Positions 49,080 through 58,571 of a stretch of 64,000 nucleotides of DNA are shown one piece after another. The notes under the pieces are model-generated. The model was not told the DNA's origin and searched no databases. It saw nothing but the letters and a program-made list of their open reading frames with translations. How positions within the stretch are numbered: position 1 is the first letter of the stretch; each line of letters starts with the position of its first letter. The position numbers and the translations under genes are program-made. The DNA is from Solimonas sp. K1W22B-7 (lineage in GTDB: Bacteria > Pseudomonadota > Gammaproteobacteria > Nevskiales > Nevskiaceae). Location: positions 4,724,071-4,788,070 of the forward strand of contig NZ_CP031704.1 of assembly GCF_003428335.1 (NCBI RefSeq), written 5' to 3'.

Positions 49080-50696
49080 TTAGAAGCGCGCCACGCCAAA
49101 GCTGTTGGCTTGCAGCGGGCGTGCTGCGGCTTCGCAAATGGTTTGCAGCAGGAAAACCAGCAAGCGGCGGCTGTCGCGCGGATCTATCAGGCCGTCGTCG
49201 AACAGGTGAGCCGTGTTGTACAAGGCCTTGGACTGGCGATCCAGATTGGCGGCGGCAGCCTGCTCAATGGAGTCGAGCATCTTTGGATCCACTTCCTTGC
49301 CGGCTTTCTTCAGTTGCTGCTCAGAGACGATACGCAGAACCTTGCCGGCCTGGGCGCCGCCCATGACTGCGGTGCGGGAGTTCGGCCAGGCAAAAATGAA
49401 GTGCGGATCAAGGCCACGGCCGCACATGGCGTAGGTGCCCGCGCCATAGGAGGCACCGGCCACCAGGGAAATCTTCGGCACGCGGGCATTGGCGACGGCC
49501 TGGATCATCTTGGCGCCGTGCTTGATGACGCCGCGCTGCTCGGATTCCGTCCCTACCATGAAGCCGGTGGTGTTGTGGAGGAACAGCAGAGGGCGCTGGG
49601 TCTGGTCGCACAACTGAATGAACTGAGAGGCCTTGGCCGCGCCCTGCGGAGTGATCGGGCCGTTGTTGGTGATGATGCCTACGATGAAGCCGCCGATATG
49701 GGCCCAGCCGCATACGGTCTGATTGTCGAACTCGGTCTTGAATTCGAGGAACTCGGAACCATCCACCAGGCGGGTGATCACCTCCTTCATGTTGAAGGGC
49801 TTCTTCGGATCGTTCGGCACCACGCCCAGCAGGTCGTCGGCGGAATAGAGGGGCTCCCGCATTTCGCGCTGGACCGGCGGTGTTGTTTCCTTCCAGTTCA
49901 GCATGGCGACGATTTCTCGCGCCATGCGAATGCCGTCTGCATCGTTTTCAGCCAGGTACTCGGCGGTGCCGGCCACCTGTGCATGCATTTCCGCACCGCC
50001 GAGGTCTTCATCCGTGGCGACCTCCCCGGTGGCGGCCAACAGCAGGGGTGGCCCCGCGAGGTACATGGCGGTGCGCTTGCGGACGACGATCACGTAGTCC
50101 GACAGGCCGGGCAGGTAGGCGCCGCCCGCCGTGGCATTGCCATGCACCACCGTGATCATCGGAATGCCGGCGGCGGACAGGCGGGCCTGGTTGGCGAAGG
50201 TGCGTCCGCCCTGGGCAAAGACCTCGCCGATGTGGTTGAGGTTGCCGCCACCGCTTTCGGACAGCGTGATCAAGGGCAGCTTGTTCTGCAGGGCAATTTC
50301 CTGCAGCCGCAGGCTCTTGAACATGCCGGCGGGGGAGATCGTACCGCCCTTGATGGCGCTGTTGCTGGCCACGACCAGACAGCGGGTGCCGCTGACAAAA
50401 CCGATGCCGGCGATCAGGCCGCCGCCAGCGTCCGAGCCATCCTTGTCGTCGTGCCTCAGATAGCCGGCCAAGCCGCAGATCTCGACGAAAGGCGAGCCGT
50501 GATCCAGCAGCATGCGCACCCGCTCGTGCGGCAGGACCTGGCCACGCTTCTCGAACTTGGGCTTGGCCGCGAACGACTTGTCGATCACCTTCTGCTGGAT
50601 CGCACGCATTTCGGCGATCGTTTGCAGCAATGCGGCTTCGTTGGCCTTGAATTCCGCGCTGTTGCGATCAACGGCGCTTTCGATAACGGCAGCCAT
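49080..50696 (-). CDS. atuC: Geranyl-CoA carboxylase beta subunit (carboxyltransferase), AtuC-like
   Basis: A 538-residue carboxyltransferase of the methylcrotonyl/geranyl-CoA carboxylase beta family. Characteristic segments: GHG-like LDHGSPFVEICGLAGY, SESGGGNLNHIGEVFAQGGRTFANQA, GNATAGGAYLPGLSDYVIVV, FLHNTTGFMVGTESEQRGVIKHGAKM, and SYGAGTYAMCGRGLDPHFIFAWPNSRTAVMGG. It transfers CO2 from biotin on AtuF to the acyl-CoA. It begins on the base after the atuB stop, with GAAGGAGAGCC as ribosome site. Confidence 0.9.
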   Translation of the reverse strand: MAAVIESAVDRNSAEFKANEAALLQTIAEMRAIQQKVIDKSFAAKPKFEKRGQVLPHERVRMLLDHGSPFVEICGLAGYLRHDDKDGSDAGGGLIAGIGFVSGTRCLVVASNSAIKGGTISPAGMFKSLRLQEIALQNKLPLITLSESGGGNLNHIGEVFAQGGRTFANQARLSAAGIPMITVVHGNATAGGAYLPGLSDYVIVVRKRTAMYLAGPPLLLAATGEVATDEDLGGAEMHAQVAGTAEYLAENDADGIRMAREIVAMLNWKETTPPVQREMREPLYSADDLLGVVPNDPKKPFNMKEVITRLVDGSEFLEFKTEFDNQTVCGWAHIGGFIVGIITNNGPITPQGAAKASQFIQLCDQTQRPLLFLHNTTGFMVGTESEQRGVIKHGAKMIQAVANARVPKISLVAGASYGAGTYAMCGRGLDPHFIFAWPNSRTAVMGGAQAGKVLRIVSEQQLKKAGKEVDPKMLDSIEQAAAANLDRQSKALYNTAHLFDDGLIDPRDSRRLLVFLLQTICEAAARPLQANSFGVARF

Positions 50697-51566
50697 CTAT
50701 TGGCTCTCCTTCAGAACCTCGGGAATGAAGGCACGGTGGAAGCCGTTGAAAGGTTCGGAGTTCTGGTGGTCGGCCAGCGGATAGATCGGCGAGCAGAGCG
50801 TGGCGGCACCGTCGACGGGGACGGTGACGCCGGAGACATAGGCGGCAGCATCGGACAGCAGGAAACAGGCGACGCTGGAGATTTCGGATTCGGTGCCCAG
50901 GCGTTTCAGGGGCGACTTGGATGCCAGCATGGGAATCATGGCGCGGAAGTCGCCCTTGTAGGTGTCCATGCCCGAGGACATGATCCAGCCGGGCGCCACT
51001 GCGTTGACGCGCACGCCGGATTTGGCCCATTCGAGAGCGGCCGTCTTGGTCAGGTTTTCCACCCCGGCACGTGCGGCTCCCGAATGTCCCATGCCGGGCA
51101 TGCCATTGGTGATGATGGCGCTCATGTTGACGATGGCGCCGCCATGCTGGCGCATGCTCTGGTTGTAGACTTCGCGCATCATCAGGAAAGTGCCGAGCAG
51201 ATTGTTGCGCACCACGGCATCGAAGCCGTTGGCCGAGATGCTGTCCAGCGCCGAGGGAAACTGGCCGCCGGCATTGTTGAAGAGGCCGTGGATCCGGCCG
51301 AACTCGCTGACGATCTGGGAGATGGTGTCCTTGACCTGCCCGTCCTCGCGGATGTCGCAGATCATGGTGCGTACGCTGCCGCCGTCTTCCTGTATTTCGG
51401 CGGCGACCTGGTCGAGCTTTTCCTGCTTGCGGCCGGTGATGATGACGCTGGCACCCAAGGCCGCCAATTCATGCGCGGCGCAGCGGCCGATGCCGGAACC
51501 GCCACCGGTGACCATGACGACCTTGCCCTTGAAGGCTTCAGTTCTGAAGAGGGAGTTGTATTTCAT
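50697..51566 (-). CDS. atuB: SDR oxidoreductase, AtuB-like
   Basis: A 289-residue SDR with GGGSGIGRCAAHEL, NNAGGQFPSALDSISANGFDAVVRNNLLGTFLMMREV (in pieces) and a C-terminal GVTVPVDGAAT block. The Tyr of the usual YxxxK is absent (HSGAARAGVENL), as in the 2,4-dienoyl-CoA reductase subgroup. In Pseudomonas, AtuB is assigned to oxidation of citronellol/citronellal. It directly follows the truncated atuA frame and abuts atuC. Confidence 0.82.
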   Translation of the reverse strand: MKYNSLFRTEAFKGKVVMVTGGGSGIGRCAAHELAALGASVIITGRKQEKLDQVAAEIQEDGGSVRTMICDIREDGQVKDTISQIVSEFGRIHGLFNNAGGQFPSALDSISANGFDAVVRNNLLGTFLMMREVYNQSMRQHGGAIVNMSAIITNGMPGMGHSGAARAGVENLTKTAALEWAKSGVRVNAVAPGWIMSSGMDTYKGDFRAMIPMLASKSPLKRLGTESEISSVACFLLSDAAAYVSGVTVPVDGAATLCSPIYPLADHQNSEPFNGFHRAFIPEVLKESQ

Positions 51567-51622
51567 GTTCGCTCGTATCGGGTTGTGTCGCTCTGCCCTG
51601 CTGCGGAGAGCGGCTCGTTTTT

Positions 51623-51856
51623 TTAGTTGAGCAGGCTTGCCGGAATCCTGATCGGCATGACGAAATCCGGGGCATAGCCCAGGCTGGAATCTTCCATCTG
51701 CGCCTTGGCCAGGATGGACATGGTCACTTCAGCCAGATAGTCGAACACCAGGTAGTCGATCCTGGCCAGCTTCACCAGCTGGAAAGCGGCGGTACTGGTG
51801 TCGCCCCAGAAGCCGGAAGCGCAGCCGATACGAACGATACGGTCCTGATGCGTCAC
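51623..51856 (-). pseudogene. atuA: Truncated atuA (N-terminal 77 codons only)
   Basis: From a GTG at 51856 (GGGAG ten bases upstream) the frame reads [20 protein letters not shown], then [21 protein letters not shown] and LGYAPDFV, the conserved N-terminus of AtuA (acyclic terpene utilisation protein, about 590 residues). It then changes to [11 protein letters not shown] and stops. The remaining 500 or so codons are absent: atuB starts 57 bp later. The deletion kept the first promoter-proximal codons and the rest of the operon, so downstream expression may be intact while AtuA is lost, unless AtuA is encoded elsewhere. Confidence 0.8.
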
Positions 51857-51899
51857 GACGGATTTGCTCCCGCTAACGAGCTTTCGTGGTGTGCGGCAG

Positions 51900-51927
51900 A
51901 ATACCAACCAAGCGCTTGCTTGGTATT
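51900..51927. promoter_or_regulatory. AtuR operator: 28-bp inverted repeat with one mismatched pair
   Basis: AATACCAA and TTGGTATT arms flank a CAAGCGCTTG core, with one mismatched C on each side. It lies between the truncated atuA (start 51856) and atuR (start 52038). AtuR of Pseudomonas aeruginosa is reported to repress atu genes by binding 13-bp inverted repeats in the equivalent intergenic region. A TACTAT -10-like hexamer for atuR lies at about 51938. Confidence 0.8.
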
Positions 51928-52037
51928 CAATTGAGGCTACTATACACCTCGATTTGAGGCTGTAAAGGGCGCACGTCGATGAGTTGGCAGGCAAGCTCTG
52001 GCTTCAGGGGCAGCCAGGCCTTGGTTCGAGGAAGCTT

Positions 52038-52649
52038 ATGGAAAGTGTTGCAGTGCAGAAATTGAGCGAAATTCCGCACGTTGGCGGACTGGACGACAGC
52101 CCCCGAGGCCGCGTGTTGCGCGCCGCCGCCCATCTGTTCCGCAGCCAGGGGTATGAGCGCACCACCGTGCGGGACATGGCACAGCTGGTTGGCATCCTGT
52201 CCGGAAGCCTGTTCCACCACTTCAAGACCAAGGAGGACATCCTCTGCGCGGTCATGGAGGAGGCGATCACCTACAACACCGCCCGCATGCAGGAGGCGGT
52301 GGATCTGGGAAAGACTCCGAAGGAGCGCCTGGGGGGGCTGATCCGTGCCGAACTGGAGGCCGTCAACGGCAATACCAGCGACGCAATGGCGGTGCTGATT
52401 CACGAGTGGGAAAGCCTGTCCAAGGAAAACCAGCAGCGCCTTCTCGGGTTGCGAGAGCACTACCAGAGCCTGTGGCTGGGTGTGATGACGGATTGCCGGA
52501 ATCAGGGCCTGGTCCCTCACGACCCTTTCATCTGGCGGCTGCTGATTGGCGGGTCGATTTCCTGGACCGCGACCTGGTATCGCCAGGGCGGCGAGGTATC
52601 GCTGGATCAACTGGCGGCCATGGTTCTGGACATGGCGCTCAAGGGCTAG
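52038..52649 (+). CDS. atuR: TetR family repressor of the atu operon, AtuR-like
   Basis: 203 residues. TetR HTH: RVLRAAAHLFRSQGYERTTVRDMAQLVGILSGSLFHHFKTKEDILCAVMEEAI (in pieces), then a helical ligand domain ending WTATWYRQGGEVSLDQLAAMVLDMALKG. Divergent from the atu operon with a strong inverted repeat between, as in Pseudomonas. ATG at 52038 follows CGAGGAAGCTT; 18 upstream in-frame codons overlap the promoter and are rejected. The likely inducer is an acyclic terpenoyl-CoA. Confidence 0.88.
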   Translation: MESVAVQKLSEIPHVGGLDDSPRGRVLRAAAHLFRSQGYERTTVRDMAQLVGILSGSLFHHFKTKEDILCAVMEEAITYNTARMQEAVDLGKTPKERLGGLIRAELEAVNGNTSDAMAVLIHEWESLSKENQQRLLGLREHYQSLWLGVMTDCRNQGLVPHDPFIWRLLIGGSISWTATWYRQGGEVSLDQLAAMVLDMALKG

Positions 52650-52661
52650 GCCGTCGCCGGG

Positions 52662-53681
52662 TCACGCGCCGCCTTGCGATTCCCGATAAGCCTGTGGAGA
52701 CTGGCCTGTCCAGCGCTTGAATGCGTGCGTGAAACTGGTCGCCTCGGAGTAGCCCAGGCGCATCGCGACCTCTTCAAGTTTCATGTTGGTCGTACCCAGC
52801 ATGTCCTCGGCCAAGGCCTGCAACACTTCTTCGGATAGTGCACGGAATGAAGTGCCTTCCTCTTCGAGCCGACGGCGGATGCTGCGCGGGGCCATGTGCA
52901 GTTGCTGCGCAATCGCCTCGATGGTGGGGATTTGTCCCGACATCTGGAACATGCAATCGCGCACGAGGCCGGCGACCCCCGGGCGCAGCTTGCGCTTCGC
53001 CAGCAATTGCCGGCACTGCTCCAGGCACATGCGCGCCATGACGGCATCGGCCTGTGGCAGAGGCGCGTCCACCGCGGCTGGATCGAGCGAGATCGAGTTT
53101 TCGGCCGCGTTGAAGCGCGGTTCGACACCGCACAGTTCGCGGAACTTCTCGGCGTAGGGCGGTCGCGGAAACTGAAACTGCACGGTGAGAATGGGCAGGC
53201 TACGCGGCTGGATCTCGCGGGTCACGACCAGCCATCCCGCAAACGCCCTTTCCAGCAGGAACTGGCGCAGATCCGCCGGAATGTCACTGACGTCGAAAAC
53301 CACGCGGAAATCCGTGGGCTGATAGTCGCCGCGGACACGCACGATGGCATAGCTGAGATCGAGAAAGCGCTCGACGGTCTCCGCTGCGCTGCGGTAGGTC
53401 GAACTGGTGAGCAACGCAAAACCCCAGATGCCGTAGATCGAGAGGTGGTAGCGCAAACCTGCCTGCAGGCCGAGTGCCGGGACATGTCCCAACTCACCGA
53501 GGAGATTGCGGATCAGCCGAAGCTCCTGCTCGACCGTGACCTCGGTCTGAGGATCGTCCAGAGACTCGGCAACCAGCCCCGTGCCCGCCAGGCAACGGGC
53601 CGCCGGCATGCCGTGCTCGCCCGCCAACTGCGTCAGCAGCTGCGCGCTCAGGCCATGGCGGCGAACTTCATTGTATGACAC
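52662..53681 (-). CDS. AraC family transcriptional regulator
   Basis: About 340 residues. N-terminal AraC_N-type ligand domain (LLTQLAGEHGMPAARCLAGTGL... LGLQAGLRYHLSIYGIWGFALLTSSTYRSAAE) and a C-terminal double HTH (IPTIEAIAQQLHMAPRSIRRRLEEEGTSFRALSEEV ... AMRLGYSEATSFTHAFKRWTGQSPQAYRESQ). The start is probably GTG at 53681 behind GGGGGGTAGTC; ATG at 53708 is possible. It ends 12 bp from the convergent atuR stop and is divergent from the hydrolase and DUF1302/DUF1329 genes, its most likely targets. Confidence 0.88.
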   Translation of the reverse strand: MSYNEVRRHGLSAQLLTQLAGEHGMPAARCLAGTGLVAESLDDPQTEVTVEQELRLIRNLLGELGHVPALGLQAGLRYHLSIYGIWGFALLTSSTYRSAAETVERFLDLSYAIVRVRGDYQPTDFRVVFDVSDIPADLRQFLLERAFAGWLVVTREIQPRSLPILTVQFQFPRPPYAEKFRELCGVEPRFNAAENSISLDPAAVDAPLPQADAVMARMCLEQCRQLLAKRKLRPGVAGLVRDCMFQMSGQIPTIEAIAQQLHMAPRSIRRRLEEEGTSFRALSEEVLQALAEDMLGTTNMKLEEVAMRLGYSEATSFTHAFKRWTGQSPQAYRESQGGA

Positions 53682-53948
53682 GACTACCCCCCAAAGAGCC
53701 GAAAGCACTGGCCGGAATGATCGGGCAACAGCTTGGGTTCGTCACGCGCCCCCAGCCGGGTCATCTTCAACCTTCCATGGCCAAATCGGCAACTCGCCGC
53801 GCGCTTCCGCGGCGGACGGCGGTATGAAGCCACGCCTTGTCGGCGGCGACTCACCTGGCCGGATTGATCAGGCCATAGGCCCGGTTGGTCATGTGTTTTC
53901 CGACGCGGCGTCGCCATCCTTTGTGAGCGCACCGCAGCCGAGAACCCA

Positions 53949-54899
53949 ATGGCAATCGTCCCATCCAGCTCCTGTAGCAAAGCCGCGATGCGCGGCCGTC
54001 GTGATCGGAAACTGCTGTCGGGCCTGCTGCGGCTGACGCTCAAGCCGCTGTTCTCCTCTGGCACCCCCATCTGGTTACAGCGCCGGGCGCTCAACATGGC
54101 TCACGTCATCACGCGCGTTCCGGACGGAGTGAGCTTCACTGATGAAACCCTGAACGGCGTCACCGGCGAGTGTGTCCAAAGCGCGGCGACCGCAAGCCGG
54201 ACCGTGGCCATTCTTTATCTGCATGGTGGCGGCTATTGCGTGGGCGCGCCGCGGCTTTATCGCGCGATCACGGCGCAGCTTGCGATCACGGCCGGCGTGC
54301 CCGTGCATGTGCCGGGCTATCGGCTGGCACCGGAGCACCCCTGGCCGGCCGCGCTCAACGACGTGGTTGCCGCGTATCGTGCCCTGCTGGAAAGCGGAGT
54401 CACGCGGATCGTGCTGGCGGGCGATTCGGCGGGTGGCGGTCTGGCACTCGCAGCCGCACTCGCGCTACGGGAGGCGGGCCTGACAGCGCCGAAGGCTTTG
54501 GTGCTGCTTTCACCCTGGGTCAAGCTGGGCAGTTGGCGCGATATGCAAGCCGCACAGGAAAAGCGCGACCCCATGCTGAGCCGCGATGGTCTGCGGCGCT
54601 GGGCTACGGCCTACTGCGACCGCGTCCCGCAATCGCATCCGCTGTGTTCTCCCCTGCTGGCGGATCTGCGTGGGCTGCCGCCGACGCTGATCCAGGGCGG
54701 CAGCGAGGAGCTGTTGATCGACGACTTGCTGCAGCTCGAGCGCAAGCTGCACGGCGCGGGGGTGCTTGCACAGCTCCAGATCGAACCGGATCTGTGGCAC
54801 GTCTATCAGCTGCATGCCGGCGTACTGGCCGAAGCCGACCTGGCCCTGGCGAAGATCGGCCGGTTCCTGACCGGGCTGCAACTGCAAGGCAACCGGTAA
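53949..54899 (+). CDS. Hormone-sensitive-lipase-family alpha/beta hydrolase
   Basis: A 316-residue esterase. Oxyanion HGGGY (about 91-95), nucleophile GDSAGGGLALA (about 158-168), acid Asp in GSEELLIDD and His in WHVYQLHAG complete the HSL-family triad. It probably hydrolyses short or medium acyl esters. No strong ribosome site is seen at 53949, and a start 13 codons later is possible. It is divergent from an AraC gene, separated by 267 bp in which I see no clear operator. Downstream, 54900-55173 holds only the leader of the DUF1302 gene. Confidence 0.85.
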   Translation: MAIVPSSSCSKAAMRGRRDRKLLSGLLRLTLKPLFSSGTPIWLQRRALNMAHVITRVPDGVSFTDETLNGVTGECVQSAATASRTVAILYLHGGGYCVGAPRLYRAITAQLAITAGVPVHVPGYRLAPEHPWPAALNDVVAAYRALLESGVTRIVLAGDSAGGGLALAAALALREAGLTAPKALVLLSPWVKLGSWRDMQAAQEKRDPMLSRDGLRRWATAYCDRVPQSHPLCSPLLADLRGLPPTLIQGGSEELLIDDLLQLERKLHGAGVLAQLQIEPDLWHVYQLHAGVLAEADLALAKIGRFLTGLQLQGNR

Positions 54900-55173
54900 A
54901 TCGACGGTGAGGACAGCCGTCGGCGGCACATCAAAGCCGGCGCGCCCGTCGTAGTCAGGCCCGACTCCCCAGCCAGGCTCATCAGGAATCGAACGCGTAG
55001 GGCGACTGATCGAGCGGCCTGTCGCCACGACGGCATTCCTGGCCGGCGTTCGAAGGACTGGCCACATCTGCAAAGTCCATGGCCATTCCGGACATCCTTT
55101 TAGTCGCAACGCATCGCGAAGATGGGCGGATACGACCATCAATACCAGCGAAAGTGCGAATAAGGGAGAACCT

Positions 55174-57078
55174 GTGACAAGCAGATTGGACGTGGCATTG
55201 CGCATCGGCGCAAGCGGATTGCTTCTGGCGGCGCCGTCGTTGGCGTCGGCCCTGGCATTCGAGAAGGGAGAGCTCTCTGGAAACTTCGACACCACGGTGT
55301 CGGCGGGTCTCCAGGTCCGCATGGAGGATCCGGATGACCGCCAGATCGGTGTTGCCAACGGCGGCTCGTCCCGCTCGGTCAACGACGATGACGGCAATCT
55401 CAACTACGACAAGGGTGACATCACCTCCGCACCGGTGAAGGCCACCCACGAACTGCAACTGAAGTACCACAACTTCGGCCTGTTCTCACGCGCCTCCTAC
55501 TTCTACGACTTCGAGAACCACGACTCCGACAAGCTGGGCCGGCGCGGCGAGGACCGCCTGGGCGCTGAATTCGACCTTTTGGACCTGTTTGCCTCGGCGC
55601 GCTTCAAGGTTCTGGACCGCAATCTGGACCTGCGCCTTGGCAAGCAGGTGGTCAACTGGGGTGAGAGCAGCTTCATTGCCAACGGCATCAACGCCATCAA
55701 CCCGATCGACGTCAGCAAGCTCCGCCAGCCGGGCTCCGAGATCAAGGAAGCCCTGCTGCCGACACCGATGCTGTGGGGGTCCTACCCGCTGAACGACAAG
55801 CTGAGCGCCGAGCTGCTCTGGTTGCTGGCCTGGGACAAGACGGAAATCGACCCGCGCGGCTCCTTCTTCTCCACCAACGACGTGGTGTCGGACGATGGGG
55901 TGAAGGCATTTGCCGGTTCCGGGCGTCGCCGCGACGACAACAGCCCGCCGACACCGCTGGCCGGCCCCGGCGCGAACCCCGCCGAAGCCCAGCTCTGGGC
56001 TGACCGCCGGCCGGATCGGCATCCGGACAATGGACGGGACCAGTACGGCGCGACGCTGCGCTACTTCGCATCCTGGCTCAACGACACGGAACTGGGCCTC
56101 TACTACCTGCGCTATCACAGCCGCACCCCCATCGCCTCGGTTACGCGTAGCGGCAGTCCTGGCGCTGGCCCCGGCGGTTTTCCCAACCCCCTGGGCGCGT
56201 CCACCTACAACAACGTCAACGGCACGCTGACCTACTTTGCCGAATACCCGGAGGACATCGACCTCTACGGCATCAGCTTCAACACCACCGGCCCCTATGG
56301 CATCGCGCTGCAGGGCGAATACTCCTTCCGCCCGAACCAGCCAGTGCAGGTGGAAGATATCGAGCTGCTGCTGGCCGCGGTCGGCCTGCCGAACAAGGTC
56401 ACCGGCGAGGGCTTCACCACGCTGCCCGACGGACCCGATCCGGACACCAATCCGGACGTGGTGCCCAGCGCCGCCCTGGTCCCGGCGGGTACGGATCTCC
56501 ACGGTTACCGGCGCGTGGACATGCATCAGGCCCAGATGACCGCGACCAAGGCCTTCGGACCGAAGTTCGCCGCGCAACAGTTCCTGGTGATCGGCGAAGT
56601 CGGCTACACGCATCTCGACCTGCCCAACGGCCTGCCCTTCAACGGCCCCGGCACCAACCTGCCGGCGAGCCAGTTCACCGCCGACCGCGTCTCCAATGGC
56701 AGCACGCAGAAGGGCGAGGGTTACGCGACCCGCGACTCCTGGGGCTATCGCGCGGTGGCGCGACTGGACTACGAAAACGCCATCGGCGCCGTCGGCATGT
56801 CGCCGCGCCTCGTGTTCTCGCACGACGTCAACGGCGTCAGCCCGAGCTTCAACCAGGGGGCCAAGGCACTGACCTTCGGTCTCGGCTTCAGCTACCTGCA
56901 GCGCTGGCAGGCTGACCTGGCCTACACCAGCTTCTTCGGCGGCCGCGATTTCAGCGGCACCGATCCCTCGCCCGCCACCGGCCCGGTTCCGCCCGGCCAG
57001 TCGCCGGAGTACAGCACCAGCGCAAACCCGCTGCGCGACCGCGATTTCCTCAGCGTCAGCCTGTCCTACGCGTTCTAA
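55174..57078 (+). CDS. DUF1302 family outer-membrane protein
   Basis: 634 residues, GTG start behind TAAGGGAGAACCT. Signal peptide LRIGASGLLLAAPSLASALA, then FEKGELSGNFDTTVSAGLQVRMEDPDD, the start typical of DUF1302 proteins, and a beta-rich body (DLRLGKQVVNWGESSFIANGINAINPID in pieces) ending in RDFLSVSLSYAF with terminal Phe. The family is predicted to be outer-membrane barrels. It is followed 19 bp later by a DUF1329 gene, the usual pairing. It differs strongly from the copy at 5621 in sequence, closer to the one at the right edge. Confidence 0.88.
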   Translation: MTSRLDVALRIGASGLLLAAPSLASALAFEKGELSGNFDTTVSAGLQVRMEDPDDRQIGVANGGSSRSVNDDDGNLNYDKGDITSAPVKATHELQLKYHNFGLFSRASYFYDFENHDSDKLGRRGEDRLGAEFDLLDLFASARFKVLDRNLDLRLGKQVVNWGESSFIANGINAINPIDVSKLRQPGSEIKEALLPTPMLWGSYPLNDKLSAELLWLLAWDKTEIDPRGSFFSTNDVVSDDGVKAFAGSGRRRDDNSPPTPLAGPGANPAEAQLWADRRPDRHPDNGRDQYGATLRYFASWLNDTELGLYYLRYHSRTPIASVTRSGSPGAGPGGFPNPLGASTYNNVNGTLTYFAEYPEDIDLYGISFNTTGPYGIALQGEYSFRPNQPVQVEDIELLLAAVGLPNKVTGEGFTTLPDGPDPDTNPDVVPSAALVPAGTDLHGYRRVDMHQAQMTATKAFGPKFAAQQFLVIGEVGYTHLDLPNGLPFNGPGTNLPASQFTADRVSNGSTQKGEGYATRDSWGYRAVARLDYENAIGAVGMSPRLVFSHDVNGVSPSFNQGAKALTFGLGFSYLQRWQADLAYTSFFGGRDFSGTDPSPATGPVPPGQSPEYSTSANPLRDRDFLSVSLSYAF

Positions 57079-57097
57079 CCGATTCAAGAGCATAGCC

Positions 57098-58456
57098 ATG
57101 AAGACTCTCCTATTCTCCGCGAGCCTCCTGTCGCTCGCATTGCTGTCCAGCGCTGCCGTTGCCGCAGCCTCCCCTGAAGAGGCCGGTGCGCTCGGCAAGA
57201 CGCTTACGCCGATCGGCGCCGAGAAGGCCGGCAATGCCGACGGCAGCATTCCCGCCTGGGACGGCGGCCTGACCAAGCCCGTTGCCGGCTTCGTGGCCGG
57301 CGGCTTCTATCCGGACCCCTACGCCTCCGACAAGCCGCTGTTCACGATCAACGCCACCAACCTGGCGCAGTACAAGGACAAGCTTTCGCCGGGCCAGCAG
57401 GCGCTGCTCAAACGCTATCCGGACTGGAGCATGACGGTCTATCCGACACGGCGCAGCGCAGCCTGGCCCGCGGGCATCTACGAGGAAACCCGCCAGAACG
57501 CCACCAAGGTCCAACTGGCTTCCGGTGGCAATGGCTTCACGGGCACCACCGGCGGCTTCCCCTTCCCCATCCCGAAGAGCGGTGTAGAAGCCGTCTGGAA
57601 CCACATCGCTGGTTACCGTGGCGATACCTACGCTGAATCCTGGTCCCAGGCGGCGATCACTACCGGCGGCGACTACACGCTGGTGAACTTCGACTACGAG
57701 TACGACTACGTCTACGCCAACCAGCAGAAGAAACCGGAGCAGCGCGAAGAGAACCTGCTGTTGCGGTTCCTGCAGGTGGTCAACGCTCCCCCCCGCCTCG
57801 CCGGCGGCCTGATCCTGGTTCACGAGTACACCGACCAGGTCGCTCAGCCCCGCAAGGCCTGGACCTATAGCCCCGGACAGCGCCGCGTCCGCCTCGCTCC
57901 GAATGTGGCCTACGACAACCCGGGGACCGCGGCGGATGGCCTGCGCACCAACGACGACTTCTACATGTTCAACGGCGCCACCGACCGCTACGACTGGAAG
58001 CTGGTCGGCAAGAAGGAACTGTACGTCCCCTACAACGCGTACAAGCTCAACGGCAACACGCTGAAGTTCGAGGATGTGCTCAAGAAGGGGCACATCAACC
58101 CCGAGCACGTACGCTATGAGCTGCACCGCGTCTGGATGGTCGAGGCCGTGCTGAAGCCGGGCACCTCGCACATCTACAAGCGCCGTACGTTCTACATCGA
58201 CGAGGACAGCTGGAAGATCCTGGTCGCCGACAAGTACGACAACCGCGACCAGCTCTGGCGCGTGGATGAGCAGCACACCAGCACCTTCTATGACGTTCCG
58301 TTCGTCCAGGACGGTGTCGAGGTCAAACATGACCTGCAGTCCGGCCGCTACCTGGCCATGCGCCTGCGCATGGGTGAAAAGAAGGTCTACGACCGCATCA
58401 GCCGGACCCCGGCGGACTACACCCCGGACGCCGTTCGTACGAGGGGCGTCCGGTAA
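57098..58456 (+). CDS. DUF1329 family periplasmic protein
   Basis: 452 residues. Sec signal peptide FSASLLSLALLSSAAVAAA, then ASPEEAGALGKTLTPIGAEKAGNADGSIPAWDGG, the consensus start of the main DUF1329 subtype. Further landmarks are FPFPIPKSGVEAVWNH, APPRLAGGLILVHEYTD, FYMFNGATDRYDWKLVGKKELYVPYN and RRTFYIDEDSWKILVADKYDNRDQLWR, all shared with the protein at 61793. A LolA-like lipid-carrier role with the DUF1302 barrel is inferred. Confidence 0.9.
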   Translation: MKTLLFSASLLSLALLSSAAVAAASPEEAGALGKTLTPIGAEKAGNADGSIPAWDGGLTKPVAGFVAGGFYPDPYASDKPLFTINATNLAQYKDKLSPGQQALLKRYPDWSMTVYPTRRSAAWPAGIYEETRQNATKVQLASGGNGFTGTTGGFPFPIPKSGVEAVWNHIAGYRGDTYAESWSQAAITTGGDYTLVNFDYEYDYVYANQQKKPEQREENLLLRFLQVVNAPPRLAGGLILVHEYTDQVAQPRKAWTYSPGQRRVRLAPNVAYDNPGTAADGLRTNDDFYMFNGATDRYDWKLVGKKELYVPYNAYKLNGNTLKFEDVLKKGHINPEHVRYELHRVWMVEAVLKPGTSHIYKRRTFYIDEDSWKILVADKYDNRDQLWRVDEQHTSTFYDVPFVQDGVEVKHDLQSGRYLAMRLRMGEKKVYDRISRTPADYTPDAVRTRGVR

Positions 58457-58464
58457 GGCGTGAC

Positions 58465-58488
58465 GGGGCGCGGCCTCCGCCGCGCCCC
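58465..58488 (+). terminator. Terminator-like hairpin after the DUF1329 gene
   Basis: GGGGCGCGGC pairs perfectly with GCCGCGCCCC around a CTCC loop, 9 bp after the stop codon, followed by TTCTCCT. Probably ends the DUF1302-DUF1329 transcript. Confidence 0.65.
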
Positions 58489-58571
58489 TTCTCCTGGACG
58501 ACGCTCGTGCCCCGAAACTCCTCGTCGCCGGGGCGCGTCGCAAAGCGTCGTCGTTTGGCTGATTAGCCACC

